A stretch of DNA of 64,000 nt from Oxytricha trifallax (Eukaryota > Ciliophora > Spirotrichea > Sporadotrichida > Oxytrichidae): assembly GCA_000711775.1 (NCBI GenBank), contig ARYC01000608.1, forward strand, positions 1 to 64,000, read 5' to 3'. Shown in pieces: positions 23,151-34,210 of the stretch. Made by a program: the position numbers and the translations under genes. The first letter of the stretch is position 1. Every line of letters begins with the position of its first letter. Under the pieces are notes generated by a model. That model made no database searches, was not told the DNA's origin, and was given only the letters and a program-made list of their open reading frames with translations.

Positions 23151-23671
23151 ATGAGACTTTAATATGTATTTAATGAGTATTAGTTTAATTAAATCACACG
23201 AATTTTACTTGCTTGTCTTTGTTGTATCTCTTGAATCTCGCTTTCTTTAGTGGTTCGAGCATATCGTCTCAGGATTGTCCTGGATATATTGGAGCTCTTA
23301 CTATTATCTTCTCTACGATCTTCTTTATTTCTTAGCATACTTCATCTTGTTTTATGTGCTTCTCAGCTAGATTTATTGTCAAACTTTCCCTATCGCTTTC
23401 TAATATTATTGCCTCTACTGCCCAAACATCCCACTCAATCGAGGCATTTGTCTATTTTCTCTCTGATTGGGAAGTAACCTGGAGTACCAAGAACCTTTGC
23501 TAAGGTTACAATCTCTTATCTTAAGGCTCTATCAAAATCGATTACGACTACTCCTAAAGGGCAAAGGTTTAGCATAACATTTTCAGGCTTTATATCTCTA
23601 TGAACGTATCCAAGCTCGTGAAGTTCCTAAACACCCTTAATCATATTAGATAGAATATCATTCAATTCATC

Positions 23672-25290
23672 ATTATAACTAAGAAAGATAATAGATAGGT
23701 TGCCCAAATGACTCGTAACTTAAAGAAGAGGTTTAAATAATCTCACTCTAAAATACACCAAAGGGACCAACCAACTTCTTTTTGAAGATAATGGAGAAGA
23801 CTAACAAAATAGTAGATCGATGAAAACAAAAAGCATGTTTCAGATTTAGAGCTCGGCTAAAAAGGATTAGCAGCCTCACTCCTCCATTAAAACATCGGTT
23901 AACTTTGATAACATTTAGTTACAAAGAAACAACATGAGATGGACTTCACTTCCAGCAATCATGAAAGCAAATACTGAAACAATCCTCAACTTAAAGAAAG
24001 TAGTGGATAAAGTCTCGGTAAAAGAGACTAGTCTATTCTCCCTAGTCTAGAAATGTAGGGACACAACAGATGTAATCCTCAATGAATCACTCCCACTGTC
24101 ACAAGACGAGCTGTAAAACTAACAGGCAAAATGCCTTAACGCCTTCTAATCACATATTAACTTACTATTTGTAATGATCTTAAAAATCTAAAAATACAAT
24201 TAAACTAAAGAACTAGGTCATATTCACGACATAGAATAGCTACGAAAAACAAGAACTTTGAATACCACTTCAGAGAAGAAAGATTCCTAGCCTTAATCCA
24301 TTAATTTGCCTTTACTATTAAATACCCCTAGGTAATATAAGAATCAACCTTCAAACTAGCAAACTAAGCTATTAAGTCACTAGAAAACCTAGTCAACTAA
24401 AGAGGCCTCAAACAATAAGTAAGTAAGTAAAAGACAACAGTGGAAAAAAGAGAGAGAGAGATCTGCCTTCGAGGATGTCGACATGGTTGAAGAGATACCA
24501 ATACAAATAGACACGACACTGAAGCCAGGAAACAAACCAAAGTATAAAATCACTAACGATGTCGTAACTCACCAGAAAAGTCTGATCAGTATACTTTCAT
24601 CCGATCAGATGAGCTAAGAGCTGAAAGCTAACATCAGAAAATTTCATACAATACATGAAGTGAACCATAAGCTCCAAAGATAAATATAATTTAAAGTATT
24701 AGGTAATATCAATTACGGATGATAGGATTATATAAAACCTATCTCTATAATCAAACTAATAAGTTAAATGGTACTTTGCAAAATTAAAGAATAAATTTTG
24801 GCATGAATTAGATTTTGAAGAGAAAGAAGAGTTCAAACTTTTTGTTTAACCTGACTTTACAAAAATCAACCTCAATATATAAAAGTCGACAACAGAAAAT
24901 ATTATGATTGTTTTCTATGCTGACGCCAAAAGATATGGCTACGACTAGCTAAAAAACTAAATATTTCCTCACCTACAACAAATTTCTATGTTCAGATCCA
25001 AACCTAAAAGTATACAAGTCGGTGGTACACATAAGATTGAACTAAAATTTAAGAAAGGAGAGGACATGAGCGTCTTTTTATACAACTGGCACAGAGAGAA
25101 AGTAACCAACAATAAATTTTGGAAAGTAGTTATCAGATGGAAGAGAAAGAAGATACTGGAGATCCACATAAAGACTAAGAAAGTTTATGGAAGACCAGAT
25201 TACTTAAAATGAAAAGGGCTAGACCCTTATAACATATTATTGATCGGGGGTCCCCAGAGACCTCAATGTGATCATATTATTATTATTATT
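23672..25290 (+). mobile_element. LINE1: 5'-truncated non-LTR retrotransposon
   Basis: It is flanked by a 15-bp target duplication with one mismatch (ATCATTCAATTCATC at 23,657-23,671 and ATCATTCAAGTCATC at 25,291-25,305). It ends in an (ATT)n tail. The 3' end carries two short hairpins (AAGGGCTAGACCCTT, then GGGGGTCCCC). Upstream are fragments of a basic ORF. No reverse-transcriptase motif survives, so only the 3' part was copied. Direction is given by the tail. Confidence 0.88.
24460..25212 (+). pseudogene. C-terminal ORF fragments of LINE1
   Basis: Readable text includes DMVEEIPIQIDTTLKPGNKP (24,480-24,540) and, after frame changes, FRSKPKSIQVGGTHKIELKF and NWHREKVTNNKFWKVVIRW up to TGA 25210-25212. 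It is basic and lysine-rich. It resembles no domain I can name; it is assigned to the LINE by position just upstream of its 3' hairpins. Confidence 0.4.
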
Positions 25291-26247
25291 ATCATTCAAG
25301 TCATCTGGGTATCTTTTTTAACATAGATAATCTCGGAGAGTCATTTCAAACATTTTTAGCCATAGTGCGATGAAACAAAACCCTAAAATAACACCATCTA
25401 GTTTGAGCAAGTTCTTGCAATATTTTTTCTAAGCCTCTCTAAGTACAATATACTCGTTTGAAAACTCATTTTAATACTGCTCGTTTTTAAGGAGATAGTT
25501 GAAAGGATATACCTTTTAGGCATAGTCATCAACCACTATGAGTTTTTCTTTAGCAGGTACGTTTATATGTAAGTAGTTTTCAATACAACTGCTAATGTCT
25601 ACTGCATTTAGTGCAGGAATATACATGGCTCTCTCTTAAAAGCATGCTAAAAACAAATTACCAACAGGTTGATTCATTAATTCTACTCGCTTCTGCCTCT
25701 TGAGCTTCTTCTGTTGTTCTTTTTAAGTCTCAAAAGTATTAGATTTTCTTTTAGCGGGCACTAATTTCTGAGTCTCTTTATCTTAAATTAAGAACTCACT
25801 TAGGTGATGCTTTTGCATATGCTTCTTAACTTTAGCTAAGTGAGTATATGACTTCTCACAAGTCTTACACTAGTACCTGACATCAATCTTATCATGCTTA
25901 AAATACACCTTAGCTTTCCCAGAGTGAACCTCTTTCATATGTCTCTTCAAAATGGAATCAGTATTGAAAATATTTTAGCAGTCTTAGCATTCAAAAGTTG
26001 TGATCTTTTTAATCTGAAGCTGTTCATTTTCTTCCTCAACATCTTTTATTAATGTTTAAACTTCTATCTCAGCTTTCTGTTTCATGTTTTAAACCTATAT
26101 AATAAAAACCTGTGCTTCAAATTCAAGAGCTCTTAGCTCTGCCTCCCTCTCAATATATATAACTTCTTGTTTCTTGGTTGAACCAAAGTTAAGCATTGAT
26201 TGACCTGCTCCTAAAAGTGCCACTCTACGATTTAGGTTGACCGCCAT

Positions 26248-26579
26248 GTTTAAATTTAAATTTCTAATATAAAGCTCATAAAACCTCTACAACTATAGCT
26301 GGACTTTATAGGAGTTGCTACAGCATTAATGATGGTTTGATCTCAACTCTAAAACTTCATATTTATACTCAGTTTATAACTATAATTTTTTGTAATTTTA
26401 CTCTTAATAATTTTGATTCTGGTACCAACTCAGATAAATTCAGGTTGGTACTGGTACCAATTAAGTTTTGAACCAGATTGGAACTTTTCCATTAAAATCT
26501 CACTGGATTAAAACAAGGTACTAATTAAGTTTGGCACTATTAAATTTGTACTTATTAAAATTAATCGTATTAAATTAGA
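26248..26579. promoter_or_regulatory. TBE2 22-kDa/57-kDa divergent intergenic region, left part
   Basis: AT-rich sequence with repeated ACTAATTAAGTTTGG-like and TGGTACTGGTACCA motifs. Related text recurs at 53,940-54,110 in the deleted TBE and at 28,233-28,310 beyond LINE2. The genes diverge from here, so it probably holds both promoters. Confidence 0.45.
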
Positions 26580-28150
26580 AAGTTAGAAAATTAAGGGAAC
26601 ATAGTTGACTAAAATTAGTCGTACTGCCCGAGATTACAAATTTTTCATACGGATCCTAACAAAAACTTCCGCTAGAGTGGCACAAATAAATCTTTGGAAG
26701 TTAAACCACCGAGAGTAGTAGGAGTTATTCCGGCTCTCTTACCCAGATCCATCATATGAAACTAACTTTTCTAACCGTAGCTTCAACTAACTAAGCAATT
26801 TTCGCGAGTAGTTCGTTTTAATAAGGAACACAAACTCAAAAGTAGTTGTGACTTCTATGAAGCACTTAATAAGACTACAACAAACCAAACATTGAACTAC
26901 GGAAAAACCAAGCCCAATCTCATTCAATGAGAGCTATCAACTCTTAGATGTATAACTAAGATGAAAGCTCCCATTCAAAAGTCCATAATAACTAGTCGCC
27001 TACTCAATATCAAGACTTAATAGATATTGATAACATTTCACAAGAGAAAACAACCTTCAGCACTAAAACTGAATGCGACTTCTTTCTACCAATAAAGACA
27101 TCAAGACCATCACACTAACAATACCAACCAAAAAACAAAAAACACAAAAAGAACAAGTTACTTGAGTTACTGAGGAAGTTTCACTCCTCCACCATTGGCA
27201 CTACCTCCTACTTACTAAATAGGGCCCAATGACAAAAACCCATCTGACACAAGATATTTGAAGAATCACTCCTAAAATAACCCAAGATATTATTAGAATC
27301 ACCCAAGGAAAAATTAAGGAACCACTCATGAATCACCCAAATCACTTAAGATACGAGGTGAATCACAAAAATGAACATTTGATACTTAATAAGGAAATAT
27401 CGAATGATCAAATAACTTGAATACTACTATTTAATACCAAGTAATCAATGGGACCATACAACACAGTTGCATACTTTAATAACAAACATCGACCCACCCT
27501 ACAAGTCAAAAGGTCCTTTAACCAGCTACGCTGGGACACTACAAAACCCCGAGACACCAAAATCCCTAAACCCCATAGATTTAATACTATAAATCTGATA
27601 TTCAACCAATAAAACTAAAGATATTATATATCTAACATAATTTTTTTTTAGTATTTAATAAGCCAGGGTTTTAAGAACTATAATATATTTAATACAAATA
27701 AATTTAATGGCTAACTTATCGCACCTTAAATATAATAGCACATGGTGTCTACTATGCAACAAATAATCATGTATGGAGAAATCTTTTTAATACTTAATTA
27801 ACAATCAATACGTTCAGTTCCAACTAAACGAATTTATTGATTTCACAGTCTACGAGGATAGAAACTACTAAACTCCTGCAGAAGAACCAGTAGAGTTATC
27901 GAGATAGATTACAGAGTTCTATAAAGAACAAATCTATTTTCACCAGATGGAAAGACACAGACAAAAAGATAGAAAGAACAAGTAACTCATGGATGAGTTA
28001 CAAGAAGTACTAAATGAAATGACAGACAAAGGACAAATTTGAGATTGTAAAAAGATTTAACTTAAAATTAAAAGGGCACGTCCCTTATATATATATATCA
28101 CATATATATTCATCCGGGGGGCCTTGAGCCCCCGATGAGGATTAATTATA

Positions 28151-28230
<80 letters not shown>
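26580..28230 (+). mobile_element. LINE2: 5'-truncated non-LTR retrotransposon
   Basis: It is inserted in the TBE2 intergenic region. The 3' end has the same layout as LINE1: an AAGGG...CCCTT hairpin (about 28,073-28,087), a second hairpin GGGGGGCCTTGAGCCCCC (about 28,116), then about 26 ATT units to 28,230. An imperfect target duplication (AATTAATCGTATTAAATTA / AATTAAACGGAATTAGTA) flanks it. The last ORF (about 27,750-28,040) reads EFIDFTVYEDRNYQTPAEEP and ends DELQEVLNEMTDKGQ. It belongs to the LINE1 family by its 3' end. Confidence 0.82.
28151..28230. repeat. (ATT)n tail of LINE2
   Basis: About 26 ATT units in a row, interrupted only at the end. Confidence 0.95.
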
Positions 28231-28232
<2 letters not shown>

Positions 28233-28479
28233 ATTAAACGGAATTAGTACCAGCACTAATTAAATTAAAAAGAATTTAGTACTAATTTAATGGAACTAAA
28301 TTGATAAAAATGGAGCACCATCTCTGAAGTTTGATACAGCTTTTGCGAACTTTCTCCTCGTATCTTTACAGGGTTGACCTCCTATAAGATGCCCATATTT
28401 AATAGTAAGAATTTAAAGGATAGGATCGAGAAATCTATAAATTATAACTTGAAATTCATTAATAGGAAGAGGAACAAAT

Positions 28480-29266
28480 ATGGAATCATTCAATGAACCA
28501 ATAAAAATGTTTAAGACTCAAGAAATGATCTCAAGATTCAGAAGCAAGGAGGATCTCTATCAATACATTACTTAGCATGGTAAAATAAATTGATGTTAAT
28601 CAACATAATATGCAGTTAGTTTATTCCTTCCAACGATGGAAGGTACTAAAATATCATTCTTAAAAGCAATACTCTGCGAGGAGAATAAAGCTTTTAAAAA
28701 CAAAGAAATTAAGTTGATAGATATATCAAACTACCCAGAGATTTCAGTCATAAATCTCTACGAGGATGCAATGAAAGATGAGGAAGTGGTTATTTATCTT
28801 AGCAAGAAGTAACTATCAAATAAGTTACCTGAAAGAAACTTCTTCTTTGATGTTCTTGGTACAATAAAAAGGATTATTTGAGAGAAATTATAGAAGAAGC
28901 TCATAAGAAACGCTACTCTATTTCTCATGAAGATTAAAAGAAGCAAAGAATACTAATAAGTGAGACCTTGCTAACAGAGCTTAAGAAGCATTCTTATCTC
29001 TCTAGCAAGCTTTGATTTATAACTTTTAAGGGAAACCTGGAACTGGCATATTTCTTATGAAAGAGAATGCAAAGGTTCACAAAGAGAGAAAGTCTCAAAC
29101 CATTCACTAAGTTAGCAAGAGACTTTATAATGAAGTTTAAAAGCCTGATGAAATGAACATAGATGCTGGTGCTGGTACAAAGAGAAGAAACATGGGTCCT
29201 AGTTAAGCACCAGAGGAAGAAAAGAAAGAGAAGCCGAATCCATTTAAGAGTTCGTTTGATATGTGA
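28480..29266 (+). pseudogene. TBE 22-kDa protein (TBE2 copy)
   Basis: ATG 28480 reads MESFNEPIKMFK then RFRSKEDLYQYITQHGK. The body continues through SFLKAILCEENKAF, IDISNYPEISVINLYEDAMKDEE and LREIIEEAHKKRYS. The conserved C-terminal block DEMNIDAGAGTKRRNMG and KPNPF end at TGA 29264-29266. An early TGA (28,594) and two frame shifts (near 28,870 and 29,030) break it. The C-terminal block is nearly identical in TBE3, so it is under constraint in the family. No known domain. Confidence 0.8.
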
Positions 29267-29936
29267 AATAATTCATTCATTTAAGTCTAACACTTATTAA
29301 TAAACATTCATTCTTCCTTTTCTTGCACATATCGTAGTCTAGTCTTTACCCACTCTCTTGCAACTACTCTGTTTTAAGTCTACTATGTCGATTGGTATAT
29401 CATGCTTTAGGTGATACAACAAGAGTTTCTTTTAGTGAGTCTTAATCTAACTCAAATAGAATTCGATTACATTAATCTGAGGGCTGCAAGGAACGTTATA
29501 CACAGGAGTTATCTTTAACTCTTCATAAGCTTACTTAGATTCCTTAGTCTTTTGAACTGAGAGGTTATCAGCAAACATGATGATCTCTTGATCATTGTGC
29601 TTATCTATTAGCTTATGTAAGAATTCTATAAACTGCTCTCGCTTAAAAGAGCGAGGATGAATAGCATAAGTTTCTAAGCCTGAATTTTCACTAATGCCGG
29701 CTTAAATTGCGTGAGTGACAACCTTTACTTTTTAGTCATATTTTTCTATATAATCGTACTTTGTATACCAGGACTTATTATTGATAAAATAGATAAAAAT
29801 AGGAAATTCAGGAAATACAAATAGAGTTTAAATTATTTATTAATCCTAACTGCCACTAATTACAAACCCTTGTAAATCTAATTTGGTTCAATATACTTGG
29901 AAATAGATTTGGCTAACAGTAAATTTTTTGAATTTT

Positions 29937-30110
29937 TTGACACCCTGGTCTAATATTTATCCTCGTGTATTATAGGGCAATTTGACAATTTGACACCCTT
30001 GACACCTTTGACACCTGTCAAAAGTCTGATTAAGATTAATTTAAATTAAATATATTTATTAATCAACTTAAAATTTGACACCTGTCCAAATTTATCTTTA
30101 TTTTGACACC
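29937..30110. repeat. Six TTGACACC iterons, left arm
   Basis: Copies start at 29937, 29990, 29999, 30008, 30075 and 30103; the middle three are spaced exactly 9 bp apart. The mirror set (GGTGTCAA) lies at about 31,630-31,803. Such iterons are typical Rep-binding sites. Confidence 0.85.
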
Positions 30111-30222
30111 AGTGATAATATTTAAAAGAATACTAGCAATTGAATAAATATTAAAATGGATGGAGAGTGTAATGCATATATGGTGAAGTATTTAAACATT
30201 TTTAGTCTTAATATCAAGTTTT

Positions 30223-31524
30223 TCACTCTTACTATAGGTTTTCCTGATTTGCTATCTCTTCTTTCTCAATTATCTCTTCCTCTTACGACATCTAAAGCAT
30301 GGCCCTCTCTTCGTCTAGTCTACTCATGAAGTACTTTGCTAATTGTAACATGTTGAATGGTAAAAATTTATCGGCTTGCCTCTGCACCTCGCTCAGGGAG
30401 ATTAGATGGCACCTTGACTTAAATGCCTCCTGATCGATCTTGTTTAGTTACTCTAAGGGCATTGAATTTGTTGTAATTACCAATGCTGAATCTACGTATT
30501 CTAATTGTACCTCTCCGTATTTAGCCTCAGTGGAGTAGCCCTATCCTTCCAGTAATCTCTTCATCTTTGCAATTCTGTCGCATCTAAAGAAGTGCTGATC
30601 GTTCATCTCGTCCATTAGTACTACCTGTGGCTAGAATTTAATAGGGACAACTTGTAGCTTAAAGAGTGACTGGCACTCCTAAAGAACATCACACACAAAG
30701 ATTTGTTGGAGCATTCTTATTAATGTTGATTTTCCTGTATCTGCTGCACCATAAAGCCACACACAGCATCTTTTGGGATCCTCCTTTTCGATTATAACCT
30801 TATACAAGGCATCTAAAGCTTTAGCATAACCCCATTCTTCCAATTTTGATTGTTCAAGAGGCTAAGTATTACTGTAATCTGGTTCATTTCTCAGTACGAA
30901 AGTTTGCAAAGATTCTAGCAATTGTATTGTTTTTCTTTATATTAGTCCAGTTCCTCGTAGATTTTTTAATACCGGTCTCAGCCTTGAGTCTATCTCTGAA
31001 ATTTGAACTATGTCATTTTCGTTTTCCCAATGTAGTTTAACATATTCATTTACATCTGAGATTTTTCCATTATTTACAAGCTTGGAGAATTCTACTAGCA
31101 TCTCTTGCTTGGTCTTGCTGGACAAAAATGTTTGTGATGTTCTATAACTAATAGTGCTAAGCCTTTCTTTCTCGGTACTCAAATTAGGATTGTCACCGGC
31201 TATTTGAAATACATTGAGAGACTATCTTAGTATGTCTTGGATGCTCTTTTCTTCAACAGATTTGATTTAAATTCACAGCTTCGTCAAAACCTTTTTCCAG
31301 GTGCTTTTATCACCCTTGAAATGATTGCGATGGAGGCCCTAGGTTATAGGATAGCACTAAAATTCAATGAAAGTTCTCTGATTGTCAACATCCTAATACA
31401 CTCCCACGTACTGAATCTTCTTGTTGATTGATTTAAGATCCTGCACGATCTTTTCAGAGTTTTCTGGGCCAAATGGGTATTCTGCTTGGTACAAATGAGT
31501 ATGCCTAAAGTTATTTTTGGCCAT
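30223..31524 (-). CDS. Rep-like protein with superfamily-3 helicase domain
   Basis: One frame of 433 codons from ATG 31524 to TGA 30223-30225, with a single internal TGA at codon 84 (31,273-31,275). The C-terminal half shows SF3 helicase motifs in order and at normal spacing: Walker A GAADTGKST (about residues 259-267), Walker B VVLMDEM (about 300-307) and motif C VITTNS (about 349-354). This arrangement is that of replication initiators of CRESS-DNA viruses, plasmids and related elements. The N-terminal 110 residues should hold an HUH nuclease, but no His-hydrophobic-His is visible (RTFIEF stands where it might be), so that domain is degenerate or replaced. It is the only gene of the element. 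It probably acts on the TTGACACC repeats in the arms. Confidence 0.8.
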
Positions 31525-32534
31525 CAAGTTATTATTATTTTCAGCAGATCAACTTCACCATATATGCATTACACTCTCCATCCATTTTAATATTTATTCA
31601 ATTGCTAGTATTCTTTTAAATATTATCACTGGTGTCAAAATAAAGATAACTTTGACAGGTGTCAAATTTTAAGTTGATTAATAAATATATTTAATTTAAA
31701 TTAATCTTAATCAGACTTTTGACAGGTGTCAAAGGTGTCAAGGGTGTCAAATTGTCAAATTGCCCTATAATACACGAGGATAAATATTAGACCAGGGTGT
31801 CAAAAAATTCAAAAAATTTACTGTTAGCCAAATCTATTTCCAAGTATATTGAACCAAATTAGATTTACAAGGGTTTGTAATTAGTGGCAGTTAGGATTAA
31901 TAAATAATTTAAACTCTATTTGTATTTCCTGAATTTCCTATTTTTATCTATTTTATAAATAATAAAAGTGTTAAATGCAAATAATGCTTCATCAGTGTGT
32001 ATGAACTTGATTCTTTTATCAATTGACCTCTGCATTTTATAATATATATATATATATAATTTAAATTTTTACTATAAAATGGCAGAGTAAAGTCAATAAC
32101 TCTCTTCACTCTGTTGACAGTCTTGAAGGTAATACCATTCGTTCAATAAATATTTGCGATAGTCTATGGTGAGATATGCATATCATGAAACTTGCGATGA
32201 AACATCACAGCTCGCTAGTCAAGCGGGAAATGTGCCCAATACTTAAGAGTCTTAGAATCGCAGAGATATTCAATATGCTGCTAAGAGAACTTTTATTTTC
32301 TTACAGGATGTTATCAAGAACCAGAATTTAAATGCGAAACAGTTAGCAAGCAGTGATACCTTACAGTCGAAGCACTCTTACACAATAGCCTTGCAATCGC
32401 ACAATAATTCATCACTGGTTTGAGTTAGTCCATATTAATACTTGTACCATACCTAAGTTTACGCAGTAAATCTAAATATTTCTCATCATAAATAGACCTT
32501 AAAAACCGCTAATTTCTATTTCTCATTTTGCAAA

Positions 32535-32628
32535 CTGGCCTAATTTCTCTACTTACCCTTATAAAACCCCAACTTTACCCTACTAATCAAAGCACTTATA
32601 AACCTCCCTAAGGGGTTTTGGGGTTTTG
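32535..32628. repeat. TBE2 right terminal inverted repeat
   Basis: Complement of the left repeat; ends in two G4T4 units followed by G. Confidence 0.9.
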
Positions 32629-34210
32629 AATGTGAAATCCTCTCCCAAATTCTGAGCTTTGTATTTTAAATACTCTTATATAAGCAATTTATTTAGAATT
32701 AGAAATTAGTTTTATGCTCTTAAAAAACAAAATAAACTGTTTTAAACTCATAGAAATTAAATTTATTCGCTATTTTAACTATTCGTTATAGAAAATTCAA
32801 TTAGGTGAAATAGGCCTTAAAGTTGATTAAAAACAACAAAAATCATAAATAGACCTAAACTATACGAATAAATCTCCAATATTTCTTTTCAGTCAAATAA
32901 CAATTGATTTAGATAATACAAAATAAATAAATTATCAAAATGCCTAATTAAAAACTGAAAAGCATTTTACGTTATGTACCTGATAATTATGTTTAATAAA
33001 TTTCTCATTTTACTCTGATTAATAAAATTTTATTCATAAATATAAAATTTAAGGCAGTTTCTTGGTAATTTTTTTTTATTTTTGCAATTTTTTTTTATTT
33101 TATCATATTTTTAAATTCAAAATTTATGACTATTTAATATATATATATATCTTATAAATTTATTGTTAACTTCTTATGTCTGATTATATGGGATCTCGAT
33201 TTTTAATTGTATAGTTAATGATTGTCTTGAATTTAATGTTGTCTGAATAAACTTATCGAGACTAATTTGTTGTGAAGACCGTTGTCAACTAGATTTTTAA
33301 ATTAACTAGTATTACTACTCAACTGCTTCTCATTTACAGATTTGTTTTGGGGTTTCATTTTTTTTCTTTAGTATTTTAGGTTCTGATATTTGTCAACAGT
33401 ACCTATTTTTTAAAAATATAAAAACATAAGATAAAATTAATTAATTAAGGGTAATTATTGAATTAAGATAGCTCATATTAATCATCTTGATATTATCAAA
33501 TGATAAGTTTTATCTATAACTAATTTTTATTATATTTATGGATTGCATCTAAAAATAAGAGTAATAAAACACTAACTTGCAGGAGGTTACAACTTCTTAA
33601 AATCTAATAAAATAACTTACAAATCAACTAGTTAATAGAAAATAGAACTTAAGATAAGAAATTGCTATTTCAAAATTAAACTAATACCTTTAATAAAAAT
33701 TAAAACCTCATTCATAATAAATCTGATAAAAACAATTTTAAAATCAAACTTGATAAAGGAAATAATGATGAGAATCACCTATTCTCATCTTATAATGATA
33801 ACTTAAGCAATAGAAATTAGAATAAATTACAAGTGAGAAAAGATCTTAATTTCTACAGCTAGAAAGTATCTGTATAGCATTAATAGTGTCTTATGGCTAG
33901 TAGTGGAAATATGAATTATTTTGAGAATATCTGTGAACATGCCTCGTATATGAGGAATATAATCAAATTTTTATTGAAATTTATGTAAATTTCTTTGAAT
34001 TATTTAAATTAAGTTTAAATAGTTTATAAGAATGAGTTTCGCGAACTCAGCTGTATCATGTTAAAATGAGAGAGAGAGATCAAGTGATTGATAAATGTTT
34101 AAAAACAAGCTCCAATAAATAGTATAAATTAATAAAACCCTTTTATAACAAGCTGCTAGTAGATTATAAGAGATAAACATGTAGATATCAATAGTCATAG
34201 ATCTGATAGT
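32629..34210. other. AT-rich spacer, no gene seen
   Basis: About 1.6 kb of AT-rich DNA to the right of TBE2. No TBE 22- or 42-kDa sequence is found here, so TBE-A does not continue across TBE2. Confidence 0.55.

Larger units (their letters stand above)
23240..26247 (-). pseudogene. TBE 57-kDa zinc-finger/kinase gene, split by LINE1
   Basis: ATG 26247 opens MAVNLNRRVALLGAGQ. Two good C2H2 fingers follow (CQDCQNIFNTDSILKRHMKEVH and CKTCEKSYTHLAKVKKHMQKHH), then the N-lobe. The LINE at 23,672-25,290 interrupts after LRDYLCQKRYPDDLND. Beyond it the frame resumes at LNDILSNMIKG and ELHELGYVHRDIKPEN, VVVIDFDRA and GTPGYFP. The catalytic HRD and the metal-binding Asp (DFD) are present, so before the LINE landed this was a plausible active kinase. 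The first 320 residues are nearly free of frame damage, apart from Gln codons that look like stops in the standard code. Confidence 0.88.
29784..31956. mobile_element. Rep-helicase element with 0.41-kb terminal inverted repeats
   Basis: It is a 2,173-bp element inserted in the TBE2 transposase gene. The arms 29,784-30,195 and 31,545-31,956 are inverted copies starting ATAAAATAGATAAAAATAGG. Each arm carries six TTGACACC repeats and a subterminal AACTGCCACTAATTA motif 64 bp from the tip. Between the arms is one minus-strand gene, an SF3-helicase Rep-like protein. Removing the element restores the transposase reading (NTFI to NKSWY), so it is a true later insertion. I know of no named ciliate element with this plan. 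Confidence 0.9.
29273..32452 (-). pseudogene. TBE 42-kDa DDE transposase, split by Rep element
   Basis: The 5' part (32,452 to about 31,957) reads up to KFIHTDEALFAFNTFI with the first catalytic Asp. The 2,173-bp Rep element interrupts. The 3' part resumes at NKSWYTKYDYIEKYDQKVKV, with IMFADNLSVQKTKES (second Asp) and NVPCSPQINVIEFY (Glu), and ends LDLNE then TGA 29273-29275. The 5' part has extra TGAs and frame changes. In Oxytricha, TBE transposases are known to contribute to elimination of germline DNA. Confidence 0.85.
23055..32628. mobile_element. Complete TBE (TBE2) carrying three nested insertions
   Basis: The left tip CAAAACCCCAAAATCCC (23,055) and right tip GGGGTTTTGGGGTTTTG (ends 32,628) are followed inward by matching terminal repeats. 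Inside, in order, are 57-kDa (-), 22-kDa (+) and 42-kDa (-) genes. The span is 9,574 bp. Subtracting LINE1 (1,619 bp), LINE2 (about 1,650 bp), the Rep element (2,173 bp) and the target duplications leaves about 4.1 kb, the same as TBE3 (4,124 bp). The bases outside the tips are ATT and AAT, not a clean direct duplication. Confidence 0.92.

Noticed and set aside
31250..31275. Intron removing the TGA at codon 84 of the Rep-like gene
   Set aside because: GTGAAT...AG candidates of 26 or 31 nt would shift the frame, whereas the frame is the same on both sides of the TGA.
29784..31956. Helitron or Polinton
   Set aside because: No helitron helicase or HUH-Y2 motif, no polymerase B or integrase; the helicase is SF3 type and ends are long inverted repeats.
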